Counted from the first letter of the stretch, positions 45,073-54,229 are shown. The stretch is 64,000 bases of DNA from an uncultured Alphaproteobacteria bacterium (GCA_902629125.1 CACOPQ010000005.1:1-64000); one strand, 5' to 3'. Notes: generated by a model not told the origin, from the sequence alone. Translations and numbers: made by a program.

Positions 45073-45681
45073 CTATTTAGTTGCCCACGCTTTCTTTAAA
45101 GCGGGCCTCTTTTCAAGCCTATCGATGTAAGCTTTTACATTATTTTTGTCGCTAATGTCTGCCCCTAGTCTACGTGATACAATACAAGCATGGCCAGTCA
45201 TGATGTCAGCGCCAGAAAATTCACCGGCCAAAAACTCTCTGTTTTCCATATGGAGATCGATAGCAGTCAACATCCGACTTAATAATTTTGTAGCTCTATC
45301 AACATTGGTTTGGTTTCTACGTTCTTCGGGTAAGAATATTGTCTCTACGACAATTATATTAACTTGCGGCATTATCATACCTTCAGCATAGTGCAGCCAT
45401 TGGAGGTACGCTGGATATTCGGAAGATTCAGCAGGGGGTACGAGTTTACCGTTTCCATATTTTGAGAGAACATATTGAGTTATTGCGCCTGATTCAAAAA
45501 TTGTGACTCCGTTGTCTTCCAAAGCAGGCACACGGCCTAGAGGATGAATTTTTAGGTATTCAGGCGTCCTCATACTTTTGTCTCCAAGAGGATAGACCTC
45601 CACGTCGTAGGGTAGTTCAAGTTCGTTTAGTAACCATAAAGCTCTAACCGACCTACTATTGGGAGCGTGGTGAACTTTCAT
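45073..45681 (-). CDS. Glutathione S-transferase
   Basis: 202 residues: a thioredoxin-fold N-terminal domain with 'HHAPNSRSVRALWLLNEL' (a Ser at the glutathione-activating place), 'GRVPALEDNGVTIFESGAI' (the cis-Pro and glutathione gamma-glutamyl site), and an all-helical C-terminal domain. It is convergent with the HIBADH-like gene, with stops eight bases apart. Electrophile specificity is not deducible. Confidence 0.9.
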   Translation of the reverse strand: MKVHHAPNSRSVRALWLLNELELPYDVEVYPLGDKSMRTPEYLKIHPLGRVPALEDNGVTIFESGAITQYVLSKYGNGKLVPPAESSEYPAYLQWLHYAEGMIMPQVNIIVVETIFLPEERRNQTNVDRATKLLSRMLTAIDLHMENREFLAGEFSGADIMTGHACIVSRRLGADISDKNNVKAYIDRLEKRPALKKAWATK

Positions 45682-45718
45682 GAGACTTCCTTCTCTTAAA
45701 TACTGTTATTTTAATGAC

Positions 45719-46876
45719 TTAAATACTTAAATCTAAAAGGTTATAATCGTGTAAACTTTTTCTCGCTGCCGCGTTCCAGGTGAAGTCTTCCTTGGAAGCA
45801 CTGAGTGGTTTGTACTCAAATGCTTGCTCGTCGGGAAACCGTTGCTTACGCGCTTCAATTGCTAACTTGATAATCTTTGATCGTTCGATTATGCGTTCTG
45901 CATCATAAACGGCCGGCTTTCCATGGAGCCCACCACCTTTAACACCTAATACCGACTTGCGCCGGTGAAAGCCTTGATTGATCGTTATTCTCCAGTCACT
46001 GCTTGTATTAGCAAAGGAACCATGGACGGCTTGCCTATTACTAATAACAACATCACCAGGATTGCAAATCATTGGAATTGCTTCTTCTATTCTTTCGCTG
46101 CCAGCTCTAGTAACCATGTCTGCAATATCAACATATCGCTCCTTGTGACTGCCTGGCACCACCCAAACACCATTTGCAGCAGTGCATCCGTAAAGTTGAG
46201 CCATGAAATTAAATCCATGAGTTCCTTCATCAAAGTCTGGGCTGTCCCAATGTGTAGTACCATCGCGATGCCAAGCCACTGATGCCCCAATACCTGGTTC
46301 TTTGATAAAAAGAGCTTCAGTAAATGGAACAAAATCTTCGCCGTTTATTGCTTCCGCTACCTTTAATAGTTTTGGGTGAGCATAAGTTCGGAGTAATTCC
46401 TCAGAAAATTGGAGAGTTCCAAGGATTAGATAAACAACTTCATCTGGCACATTCCCTTCCGGAAGAGGTTCATTCATTTTAACGGGATGTCGGCCATTCG
46501 CTAGATTTGTACCACCAAACGGATCTGCAAGTGGTTTTGACCAAAATAGTGTAGGGGCTTTACAATTCAAACCAATAGCAGGTTCTCCCAACTTATTTAG
46601 ATCTGCATTTCTACTTGTTGGGAGACGATCTAAAATTGAAGAAACGCCAGTTTCCAAATCTTTAAGTTCTTCGTGTGAAAGGACGTTTTCAAAGACATAG
46701 AAGCCCATCTCAGAATAAATCTCTAAAATATCTTTTGATAAACTACCATCGGATTCAAACTTAATAGTTCCTCGGTTGCCTAAATTCCTTGCTTTTGCTT
46801 CGCCTTGTTCAAAATACTCTCGCATAACTGGATCATTGGCACCGTAATCGCTTGAAGATTCAGCTGTAGCTCGCAT
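45719..46876 (-). CDS. Phytanoyl-CoA dioxygenase (PhyH) family protein
   Basis: A 385-residue Fe(II)/2-oxoglutarate oxygenase. The metal triad is visible as His-x-Asp in 'VAWHRDGTTHWD' (~215) and a distal His in 'RQAVHGSFAN' (~285), with an Arg for 2-oxoglutarate in 'WRITINQGF'. I moved the start to ATG 46876, which has TTTGGAGG eight bases upstream; the track's TTG lies within that ribosome binding site. The family hydroxylates lipids or small molecules; the substrate is unknown. It is the last leftward gene before the tRNA pair. Confidence 0.88.
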   Translation of the reverse strand: MRATAESSSDYGANDPVMREYFEQGEAKARNLGNRGTIKFESDGSLSKDILEIYSEMGFYVFENVLSHEELKDLETGVSSILDRLPTSRNADLNKLGEPAIGLNCKAPTLFWSKPLADPFGGTNLANGRHPVKMNEPLPEGNVPDEVVYLILGTLQFSEELLRTYAHPKLLKVAEAINGEDFVPFTEALFIKEPGIGASVAWHRDGTTHWDSPDFDEGTHGFNFMAQLYGCTAANGVWVVPGSHKERYVDIADMVTRAGSERIEEAIPMICNPGDVVISNRQAVHGSFANTSSDWRITINQGFHRRKSVLGVKGGGLHGKPAVYDAERIIERSKIIKLAIEARKQRFPDEQAFEYKPLSASKEDFTWNAAARKSLHDYNLLDLSI

Positions 46877-47176
46877 GCTTGTATCCTCCAAATCTTTTTT
46901 TATTTGATGTTAGTCAAAAACGCTATTTTGAACAATCAGCTATGCGTTTTTGAATATTTTGATTTATTGAATGGTGGCTTGTCTCTTCGGGGCTTTTGTA
47001 TAGGAACAGTCTAATCGCCCGGCTCAGAAGTGGAGCAATAGTAGAAGAAGGGGGTTTGAATCCGGCGAGTGATCTTTTGATTGGTGAACAATTGGTGAAC
47101 CGTGTTCGTAGCCCAGAGGTCCATATTGATATTGACGTTTAAAAACAATGATTTAGCTGGAAATGAAAACGCGGTT
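46877..47176. other. Gap between PhyH gene and tRNA-Asn
   Basis: 300 bases. The main content is gene tail B (47035-47142), whose frame opens around 46958 without a usable start. The remaining sequence holds nothing I can support. Confidence 0.45.
47035..47142 (+). pseudogene. Gene tail B: C-terminal 35 codons of the same unknown protein
   Basis: Matches tail A (21679-21786) codon for codon without a gap, sharing 'GLNPASDLL' and the terminal 'HIDIDV'. After the TAA both copies continue with AAACAATG. The frame extends upstream by about 25 more residues ('NSLIARLRSG') before a stop, with no start codon that has a ribosome binding site. It lies 34 bases from the 3' end of tRNA-Asn. It is probably what remains of a gene carried on an element that used tRNA genes as targets. 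Confidence 0.55.
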
Positions 47177-47251
47177 TGGCTCCCCGGGACGGATTCGAAC
47201 CGCCGGCCAAGCGGTTAACAGCCGCTTGCTCTACCGCTGAGCTACCGGGGA
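47177..47251 (-). tRNA. tRNA-Asn (anticodon GTT), CCA encoded
   Basis: The reverse complement folds as a cloverleaf with acceptor TCCCCGG/CCGGGGA, anticodon loop CTGTTAA, T arm around GGTTCGAATCC and encoded GCCA. It lies 79 bases from tRNA-Cys on the same strand, so both are probably one transcript. Confidence 0.97.
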
Positions 47252-47330
47252 CCATAAAAAAATAATACCAGGGTATATAGCAATGCTACTCTGGAGACAC
47301 AAATCTTTTTTAAAAATTAATTCCCTTATT

Positions 47331-47404
47331 TGGAGGCCCGGGCCGGAATCGAACCGACGTAAAAGGATTTGCAGTCCTCTGCATAACCACTCTGCTACCG
47401 GGCC
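47331..47404 (-). tRNA. tRNA-Cys (anticodon GCA), CCA encoded
   Basis: The reverse complement gives acceptor GGCCCGG/CCGGGCC, anticodon loop CTGCAAA, T arm around GGTTCGATTCC, discriminator T and encoded CCA. Confidence 0.97.
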
Positions 47405-47605
47405 ATATCTTTAACAGATAGAAGTTTTGATCCTTATCCCTATCTAAGGTAGGACGTTCATGCAAGAGCAAATCTAATTTTTTGTTTTATTAGCAGCTAT
47501 ATTGATTTTATCATTCAAAGATAGATATATTTGTGGGTATATTTCGAAATTTTTATCAAATTAGAGAAATTTAATTTTATCCAGAAAACAATACATTTCG
47601 GTCCA

Positions 47606-47634
47606 TTGAGTTACCTTAGAGATCGTCGTATAAT
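47606..47634 (+). promoter_or_regulatory. Strong promoter ahead of the pcm remnant and tolC
   Basis: TTGAGT and a consensus TATAAT are separated by exactly 17 bases. The start of transcription would be near 47641, so the message runs through the pcm remnant into tolC with a leader of about 180 bases. The rest of the 264-base gap after tRNA-Cys is AT-rich and featureless. Confidence 0.7.
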
Positions 47635-47668
47635 AGTGAAGTCGTGGTTAGCTAAGGTTCCGATATAA

Positions 47669-47887
47669 ATGAATAATTTCGCGGTAGCGCGCCAAAATAT
47701 GGTTGATAATCAAATTCGACCGAATAAGGTCACCGATCCAGCGGTAGTAGAAGCGTTCTTGAGTATTCCATTTTTGTTGATTTTACTTAAAGTAGTTAGA
47801 ACTTATAGGATTGTAATTAGATGCATAAAATTTTTAGTCCTTCGAGAAAAAATATTTTTAAGGCGACTGTCTTTGGATTATCTCTGA
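47669..47887 (+). pseudogene. pcm: Truncated protein-L-isoaspartate O-methyltransferase remnant
   Basis: The first ~34 residues ('MNNFAVARQNMVDNQIRP' and on to 'AVVEAFLSIP') match the N-terminus of alphaproteobacterial Pcm, whose next residues should be 'RE.FVP'. Instead the frame continues into unrelated sequence and runs out of frame over the tolC start. Pcm repairs isoaspartyl residues and is normally ~215 residues and directly upstream of tolC in these bacteria. About 180 codons, including the SAM-binding motifs, are therefore missing. The promoter survives, so the remnant may act as a leader peptide for tolC. Confidence 0.75.
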
Positions 47888-49203
47888 CTTTTTGCAACGT
47901 TAGTGCAACAGCAGTGTTGTCAGAGGAACTTAAGGAAGCTTTAGCTTTTGCCTATGAGAACAATCCTGATTTGCTAGCTGCAAGAGCAAATCTTCGGAAG
48001 GTTGATGAGGGAGTGCCCGCGGCGAAAGCTGGTTGGAGACCAACAGTCACTTCAAACTTAAGTGTTGGTGCCTCACAAACAAACAGCGATTCAAATGGTA
48101 TCTCTTCTGATACTAGCAGTGTGCCGAGTAGTTTGAGCTTATCGATAAACCAGTCGCTCTATGACGGTGGAAGAACAAACATATCTGTGCGCCAGGCTGA
48201 GACTAACGTGCAAGCTGAGCGCTCCAGGCTTTTCACAACTGAGCAAAGCGTTTTGCTTTCAGGTGCGACCGCTTTTGCAGATGTAATTAGTGCTAGGTCT
48301 GTTGTTGAGTTGCAAACGAATAACCTCGAGAGATTAGAGAAACAGTTAGAAGCGACCAAAGAGCGGTTTAAAGTGGGAGAAGTCACGCGCACCGATGTTG
48401 CGCAAGCCGAGGCTAGAGTTGATAGAGCGAAAGCAGATAAGATTAAAGCATCGGGCGACTTAATCTCTTCAAATTCAACCTATAAGAGGGTGTTTGGTAG
48501 GGTGGCTAGCCAACTAGAGGCTTTGGAAGACGTAAAAGATTTGCCGAATAGTATTACCGAAGCAGTGAACCTAGCTTTGGAAAATAACTTTTCGTTGATT
48601 GCCGCAAAATTTGAAGAGCTGTCGGCTTTAGACGGTGTGTCATTATCGCGTTCTAGTTTGAAGCCTTCCGTGACGCTCAGTGGAAGTGCAAGTCATTCGG
48701 AGACATCGGGTGACAGCGATAGTTCAAGCACCAGTGCCAGTGTAACCGCAAATCTAAATATTCCTTTGTATCAAGCAGGAGCTGTTTACTCGGGAATAAG
48801 GTCGGCGAAGGAAGAGGCTAATAGGCGTCGTATACTTGTTGAATCAACAAGGAGAAATGTTATAGAAACATCGTCGAAAGCATTCACTGCATGGAGGACA
48901 GCTAAAGCGCAGGCTGAAGCTTTAGCTGCTGAAGTGGAGTCGGCCGAAATAGCGTTGGAGGGAGTTGAACAGGAAGCTCTAGTTGGCGCTCGCACGGTTC
49001 TTGATGTTCTAGATGCAGAACAAGAGCGCTTAAGTGCGCAGGTACGTTTAGTTAGAGCTAACCGCGATACCTTTGTAGCAGCTTATTCTCTACTATCTGC
49101 CCTAGGAAAGTTAACAGCAAAAGGTCTTGAATTACCTGTTGAGACTTACGACTACGATAAAAATTTTGTGAGAGTGCGTAATTTATATTATGGGGAAAGA
49201 TAG
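47821..49203 (+). CDS. tolC: TolC-family outer-membrane channel protein
   Basis: A 460-residue outer-membrane efflux protein with a signal peptide (hydrophobic core ~15-27) and the two-fold repeat of OEP domains: 'ELKEALAFAYENNPDLLAARANL' begins the first, 'ITEAVNLALENNFSLIAAKFE' the second. Beta-strand stretches such as 'SLSINQSLYDGG' and 'TANLNIPLYQAGA' follow each. It is the exit duct for type I secretion or RND efflux. It starts inside the pcm remnant in another frame and precedes popZ. Confidence 0.95.
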   Translation: MHKIFSPSRKNIFKATVFGLSLTFCNVSATAVLSEELKEALAFAYENNPDLLAARANLRKVDEGVPAAKAGWRPTVTSNLSVGASQTNSDSNGISSDTSSVPSSLSLSINQSLYDGGRTNISVRQAETNVQAERSRLFTTEQSVLLSGATAFADVISARSVVELQTNNLERLEKQLEATKERFKVGEVTRTDVAQAEARVDRAKADKIKASGDLISSNSTYKRVFGRVASQLEALEDVKDLPNSITEAVNLALENNFSLIAAKFEELSALDGVSLSRSSLKPSVTLSGSASHSETSGDSDSSSTSASVTANLNIPLYQAGAVYSGIRSAKEEANRRRILVESTRRNVIETSSKAFTAWRTAKAQAEALAAEVESAEIALEGVEQEALVGARTVLDVLDAEQERLSAQVRLVRANRDTFVAAYSLLSALGKLTAKGLELPVETYDYDKNFVRVRNLYYGER

Positions 49204-49291
49204 TTATAAAATTATCAACATAGCATTCAATCTGGTGCTTTTTTAAGTTGTGAGTTAGAATTTCGTTATTGATCTCTTTAAGGCCATAAAT

Positions 49292-49918
49292 ATGTCGGAT
49301 ACAGAGCAAGAACCATCAATGGAAGAGATATTGGCGTCCATCAGACGAATAATATCTGATGACGACAAAGAAAAAGAGGCTGTTGCCAAAGAAGAGGACG
49401 AGGCCTCAGAGGTTAAGGACGAGTTGGTGGAAGAGGAGGAAGGGCCGATGCCAGAAGAGCCAGAGCCAGAGCCAGCACCTGTTGTTCACGAGGCAAATGA
49501 AGATGATGACGACGATATTCTCGACCTGACTGACATGGAGGCTTCTGATCCTGAACCCCTTTTTGAAGAACAAGCTTACAAACCGGCCGAGCCAGAGCCA
49601 GAGCCTGTTGAACCTGCAGCAGCTCCGACGCCACCTGCACCGGCCGCTCCACCGCAACCTTCAGCTAATCTTGTGTCTCCACCGCAAGCAGGTGAAGCGA
49701 AGGTATCTTTTGAAAGACTTACAGAGAAGTTGAATGAGGATTATTCGGAGCTGCCGATTGGAAATGGTGCTGTAACCTTAGAAGGTTTAACTCGTGAGCT
49801 CGTGCGCCCGATGTTGAAAGAATGGCTGGACCAACACTTACCTATGACAGTTGAACGGTTGGTGAGAGAGGAAATCGAGCGCTTGGTTATGCAGTCTCAA
49901 CGGAGAGATCCTTGGTAA
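49292..49918 (+). CDS. popZ: Polar organizing protein PopZ (DUF2497)
   Basis: A 208-residue pole-organising scaffold. The N-terminal helix 'EPSMEEILASIRRIISDDD', the Pro/Glu-rich acidic linker (~45-130) and the C-terminal helices 'LTRELVRPMLKEWLDQHLP' and 'VERLVREEIERLV' give the full PopZ plan. In Caulobacter it forms polar condensates that anchor ParB-parS and regulators. Its place between tolC and valS is the normal one in many Alphaproteobacteria. Confidence 0.93.
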   Translation: MSDTEQEPSMEEILASIRRIISDDDKEKEAVAKEEDEASEVKDELVEEEEGPMPEEPEPEPAPVVHEANEDDDDDILDLTDMEASDPEPLFEEQAYKPAEPEPEPVEPAAAPTPPAPAAPPQPSANLVSPPQAGEAKVSFERLTEKLNEDYSELPIGNGAVTLEGLTRELVRPMLKEWLDQHLPMTVERLVREEIERLVMQSQRRDPW

Positions 49919-50043
49919 ACGAATATCTATAACTCTGCGTTTAAAGCTGTTTTGCATTTAAAAGTCCAAATTAACGGTCCTAGCGGTGATTACTTCTTCT
50001 ACTCTGTTTTCAGTAATATAATCAAAACTTAACGGGCAAATGC

Positions 50044-52689
50044 ATGCTTGAAAAACATTACAAGCCAGGTTTTCTTGAAGAGAAATTTTACAAAGTTTGG
50101 GAAAAATCGGGCGAATTCGCTGCCGATCCAAAATCATCGAAAAAATCCTTCACCATCATGATGCCTCCTCCCAATGTAACTGGAAGTTTACATATGGGGC
50201 ATGGGCTAACATTTTCTCTTCAGGATATTTTAATCAGATACTATAGAAAAAATGGCAGAGACACCTTGTGGCAGCCAGGAACCGATCATGCTGGTATAGC
50301 AACGCAGATGGTTGTTGAGAGGCAACTTGCTGTTGATGGTATATCTCGGCAGGAATTAGGCCGAAGTAAATTTCTAGAGAAGGTTTGGCAATGGAAGAAT
50401 GAATCTGGCGGAACAATCACTCAACAATTACGTTCGTTAGGTGCGTCCCCGGATTGGGGGCGCGAAAAGTTTACTATGGACCCAGACCTGTCTGTCTCGG
50501 TTACGCGGGTTTTTGTGAAGCTGTATAAACAAGGATTAATTTATCGAGATAAACGGCTTGTTAATTGGGATCCAAAATTGCTAACGGCCATTTCAGACCT
50601 TGAGGTTCAACAAGTGGAGACCCAGGGAAAACTATGGCACTTTAAATACCCAATAGAAGGGAGTCAGGATGAGTTTATTACAGTTGCGACGACGCGACCT
50701 GAGACTATGTTGGGTGACACCGGTATTGCAGTTCATCCGGATGATCTTAGATACAAAAAGTTTGTGGGCAAGAAAGCAGTCCTCCCATTGGTTGGTCGTT
50801 TGATTTCTATAGTAGCAGACGAATACAGTGATATGGAAAAAGGTTCGGGAGCAGTGAAAATTACTCCTGCTCACGACTTCAATGATTTTGAGGTGGGTAG
50901 ACGCCACAACCTTGAGTTAATAAATATCTTCGATGAAAAAGCTAGGTTAAATAAGAACGTCCCGGAAAAGTTTGTCGGACTGGATAGATTCGAAGCTAGA
51001 AAGATGATCGTTTCTCATATGGAGGAGCTTGGTTTCCTATCCTTAGTAGAAGAGACCACTCATGTTGTACCTCATGGGGATAGGTCACAAGTTCCACTTG
51101 AGCCCTGGCTTACAGACCAATGGTACTGTAATGCCAAGGTGTTGGCACAGGAGCCAATTAAGGCTGTTCAAGAAGGTCGTACCAAGTTTGTTCCAAAAAA
51201 CTGGGAAAACACTTTTTTTGAGTGGATGAAAAACATTCAACCTTGGTGCATCTCAAGACAGCTTTGGTGGGGCCATCAAATACCTGCTTGGTTCGGGCCC
51301 GACGGACAAGTTTTTGTAGAAGAAACAGAAGAAGTTGCCATCGCCGAGGCAGAAAAATATTACGGGGAGCCTGTAATATTGAAACGAGATGAAGATGTTT
51401 TGGATACTTGGTTTTCTTCTGCTCTTTGGCCTTTCTCTACACTGGGGTGGCCCAATAAGACTAAAGAATTAGAAAAATATTACCCCGGAGAAGTCCTAGT
51501 CACAGGATTTGACATTATCTTTTTTTGGGTCGCTCGTATGATGATGATGGGGTTGCATTTTATGAAGCAAGTCCCTTTCCAAACAGTATACATACATGCG
51601 CTGGTCCGGGATGGAAAAGGGCAAAAGATGTCAAAGTCGAAAGGAAATGTATTAGATCCTTTAGATCTTATTGAGAAGTATGGTTCGGACGCTTTACGAT
51701 TCACACTGGCTGCTATGGCGGCACAGGGACGTGACATCAAATTGGCTGAAAGCAGGATTGAGGGTTATCGAAACTTTGCAACTAAGCTTTGGAATGCGGC
51801 TCGATTTGCTCAGTTAAACAACTGTTCCTATGACCCTAACTTTCAACCTAACTTAGTTGTGTCTAAAGTTAATAAGTGGATCATCTCAGAAACTGTACAA
51901 ATGGTTCGGAATATTGAGATAGCTATAGAAAATTATCGGTTTAATGATGCAGCAAACTTAATTTACCAGTTTACTTGGGCTACTTTTTGCGATTGGTACG
52001 TAGAATTCACGAAGCCAATTCTATCTAATTCAGAAAATGTACTGTTAAAAGAAACTCGAGAAACCACCAGTTGGGTTTTGAAGCAAATTTTCAACTCTTT
52101 AAACCCGCTGATGCCCTTCATAACGGAGGAGCTATGGGAACAGTTTGAATTTGGTGGTCTACTCATTAACGAAGAATGGCCTACGTTCGATGACAATTTA
52201 ATTGAACCCAACGCAACAAAAGAAATTTCATGGATTATTGCTTTGATCAATGAAATCAGATCAACTCGATCAGCAGCTAATATAAATTTAAAGTCTAAAG
52301 TTCAAGTTCTAATGAAGAAATTTGATAAGGAGCGGATTAGCTATGTTGAAGCAAACGAGGAACTTATCATTAGGCTGGGAAACCTTGAATCGTTGAAATC
52401 AACGAACGATGACTTCCCAAAAGGCACAATTCAAAGTGTTGTTGAAGGAAATTTGTTTGGGCTGGTTGTTACTCAAGACATTGATTTTGAAAGTGAAAAA
52501 GATAGGATTTCAAAAGACCTTATAAAAATCAAAAAAGAGATGGCAAAGTTTGAAAGTAAATTACGTAATGGACAGTTTTTGGAAAAGGCTCCGGAAAAAG
52601 TCATTCAAGAGACGCGTAGCCGCTTAGATGAAGCTAAGAAAAAAGCAGACAAACTTGACCAGGTTTTAAATGGTTTTACGCTGATTTAA
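50044..52689 (+). CDS. valS: Valyl-tRNA synthetase
   Basis: A class I synthetase of 881 residues charging tRNA-Val. The HIGH motif is in 'PPPNVTGSLHMGHGL' (~42) and KMSKS in 'GQKMSKSKGNVLDP' (~525). The editing domain lies between (~190-330) with 'TTRPETMLGDTGIAVHP'. The anticodon-binding domain (~600-740) and the C-terminal coiled coil (~810-880) are present. Length is typical for Alphaproteobacteria. Confidence 0.98.
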   Translation: MLEKHYKPGFLEEKFYKVWEKSGEFAADPKSSKKSFTIMMPPPNVTGSLHMGHGLTFSLQDILIRYYRKNGRDTLWQPGTDHAGIATQMVVERQLAVDGISRQELGRSKFLEKVWQWKNESGGTITQQLRSLGASPDWGREKFTMDPDLSVSVTRVFVKLYKQGLIYRDKRLVNWDPKLLTAISDLEVQQVETQGKLWHFKYPIEGSQDEFITVATTRPETMLGDTGIAVHPDDLRYKKFVGKKAVLPLVGRLISIVADEYSDMEKGSGAVKITPAHDFNDFEVGRRHNLELINIFDEKARLNKNVPEKFVGLDRFEARKMIVSHMEELGFLSLVEETTHVVPHGDRSQVPLEPWLTDQWYCNAKVLAQEPIKAVQEGRTKFVPKNWENTFFEWMKNIQPWCISRQLWWGHQIPAWFGPDGQVFVEETEEVAIAEAEKYYGEPVILKRDEDVLDTWFSSALWPFSTLGWPNKTKELEKYYPGEVLVTGFDIIFFWVARMMMMGLHFMKQVPFQTVYIHALVRDGKGQKMSKSKGNVLDPLDLIEKYGSDALRFTLAAMAAQGRDIKLAESRIEGYRNFATKLWNAARFAQLNNCSYDPNFQPNLVVSKVNKWIISETVQMVRNIEIAIENYRFNDAANLIYQFTWATFCDWYVEFTKPILSNSENVLLKETRETTSWVLKQIFNSLNPLMPFITEELWEQFEFGGLLINEEWPTFDDNLIEPNATKEISWIIALINEIRSTRSAANINLKSKVQVLMKKFDKERISYVEANEELIIRLGNLESLKSTNDDFPKGTIQSVVEGNLFGLVVTQDIDFESEKDRISKDLIKIKKEMAKFESKLRNGQFLEKAPEKVIQETRSRLDEAKKKADKLDQVLNGFTLI

Positions 52690-52732
52690 AAAATTTATTC
52701 GATCTAAAGTGAGTTTTTTGGATTATTTTACG

Positions 52733-52864
52733 ATGAAAACGTTTAAACTGTGCGAGTTGGTTGGGCTAGCTCTAATTACCATTTCCAGTCTGTTGTTTTT
52801 ACCTTCTTTTTTTGAGTTTGCAAAAGTCATAAATTTTTGGACTATATTATGCTCAAGTATTTAA
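52733..52864 (+). CDS. Possible 43-residue membrane peptide
   Basis: A short frame after valS encodes a positively charged start ('MKTFK') and a single hydrophobic segment ('LVGLALITISSLLFLPSFF'). There is no convincing ribosome binding site and I know no homologue. It is listed because it is too short for the ORF track and reads like a small membrane protein. Confidence 0.25.
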   Translation: MKTFKLCELVGLALITISSLLFLPSFFEFAKVINFWTILCSSI

Positions 52865-52888
52865 TAAAAATATTTTTATTAATTGCAT

Positions 52889-53662
52889 CTAGTTGTGGTT
52901 AATTTCAACTAAGATAGGTGTATGATCGGAAGCTTTGCTTTTTCCTCTAGGGGAGGTATCGATACTGCAACTATAGCAAAGATCTAATGCGTTTGGTGAA
53001 AGAAGGAAATGGTCTATCCTAACTCCATGATCCTTTGGCCAAGCACCTCCTTGGTAGTCCCAGAAAGTATAGCGTCCTGGGGTATCATTAAAAGCGCGAA
53101 AAGCATCGGAAAAACCTAAGTTTATCAACTCCCTATACTTTTTCCGGGTTTCTAGTTGGCACAATGCATCATTTTGCCATGCTAACGGATCGTGCACATC
53201 ATTATCATCCGGTACGACGTTGAAATCTCCTCCCAGAACTACAGCTACCTCTCGGTCTAGAAGCCTTTTGCTGTGTTCTTTAAGTTTCTCCATCCAAGCG
53301 ATTTTATAATCAAATTTATCTGAGTTTATGGGATTACCATTTGGTAAATATATAGAGGAAAAAACTATTCCTCCAACACAAGCCTCAATGTAACGGCTTT
53401 GATTGTCTTCAATGTAATTAGGTAGGCCGATAACTATTTCACTCATCGGTAATTTGGAGAGTATCGCCACTCCGTTATATGATTTTTGGCCATTGATAGC
53501 TAATTCATATCCCAAAGATTCAAACTCAAGCTTAGGAAATTGGTCTTCGATACACTTTATTTCTTGCATTAAAAGTACATCAATTTCCGAATATGAAAGC
53601 CAATCTAATATATTTTGGAGACGCGCTCTTACCGAGTTAACATTCCAACTAGCTATTTTCAC
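52889..53662 (-). CDS. xthA: Exodeoxyribonuclease III
   Basis: A 257-residue AP endonuclease/3'-5' exonuclease of the base-excision repair pathway. 'KIASWNVNSVRARLQ' at the start, 'LLMQEIKC' (metal-binding Glu, ~32), 'VVLGGDFNVVP' (~145) and the final 'SDHTPILVEI' with the catalytic Asp-His complete the EEP-fold active site. It lies 16 bases after erpA on the same strand. Confidence 0.96.
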   Translation of the reverse strand: MKIASWNVNSVRARLQNILDWLSYSEIDVLLMQEIKCIEDQFPKLEFESLGYELAINGQKSYNGVAILSKLPMSEIVIGLPNYIEDNQSRYIEACVGGIVFSSIYLPNGNPINSDKFDYKIAWMEKLKEHSKRLLDREVAVVLGGDFNVVPDDNDVHDPLAWQNDALCQLETRKKYRELINLGFSDAFRAFNDTPGRYTFWDYQGGAWPKDHGVRIDHFLLSPNALDLCYSCSIDTSPRGKSKASDHTPILVEINHN

Positions 53663-53678
53663 CGCGGTATCAGCATCT

Positions 53679-54023
53679 TTAAATTGAAAAAGAAGTTCCG
53701 CATCCGCACGCTGAGGATGCGTTGGGATTCACAATTTGAAAATAAGATCCAATGAGCTCCTCAATGTAGTCTAGCGTGCCGCCTTTTATTAGCTCTAAGG
53801 ATATTTCATCAATTATGACTGATACGTCATTTTTTTCAAAAATTAGATCGTCAGAATTTTTAATAGAATCAAATTTAAAAATGTATTGAAAGCCGGAACA
53901 GCCGCCGCCTTCGACTGCTACACGCATAAACTTGCTGCCTGCCTCATGCTCGTTCTTAAGAAGCGCGCTAATTCTCCGAGCCGCGTTGTCACTAACAGTA
54001 AAACCCTGTACATTTTCTTGCAT
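53679..54023 (-). CDS. erpA: Iron-sulfur cluster insertion protein (ErpA/A-type carrier)
   Basis: An A-type Fe-S carrier that passes clusters to apo-proteins. The three cluster Cys are visible in 'VEGGGCSGFQY' and the C-terminal 'SACGCGTSFSI'. I start it at the Met of 'MQENVQGFTVSD' (114 residues); the six extra residues in the track precede the conserved part. Distinguishing ErpA from IscA or SufA is not certain, but single A-type genes next to xthA and dgt in Alphaproteobacteria are normally ErpA. Confidence 0.88.
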   Translation of the reverse strand: MQENVQGFTVSDNAARRISALLKNEHEAGSKFMRVAVEGGGCSGFQYIFKFDSIKNSDDLIFEKNDVSVIIDEISLELIKGGTLDYIEELIGSYFQIVNPNASSACGCGTSFSI

Positions 54024-54229
54024 ATTTAGATAGTCCCGCAATACCTAGGTCGTTATCGTTAAATATATTTATAATACATAACAAACTATATATAAACGCT
54101 TAACTAATAATACAAATATTCCTTTAGACACATGATTGTTTCTTTGGGGCCTTAAAATACCATGTTAATTCGGTCTTATTTATAGAGTGACCTACTTGCC
54201 CGATATTGTATAACTTGAAGGAGGGTGGC

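Noticed and set aside
47035-47251. tRNA-Asn island with flanking direct repeat
   Set aside because: I searched the nearby sequence for a second copy of the tRNA-Asn 3' end and found none within the window, so only the gene tail is reported.
49406-49657. Minus-strand ORFs of 79-83 residues inside popZ
   Set aside because: They are shadows of the Pro/Glu-rich repeats of PopZ, with biased composition and no start signals.
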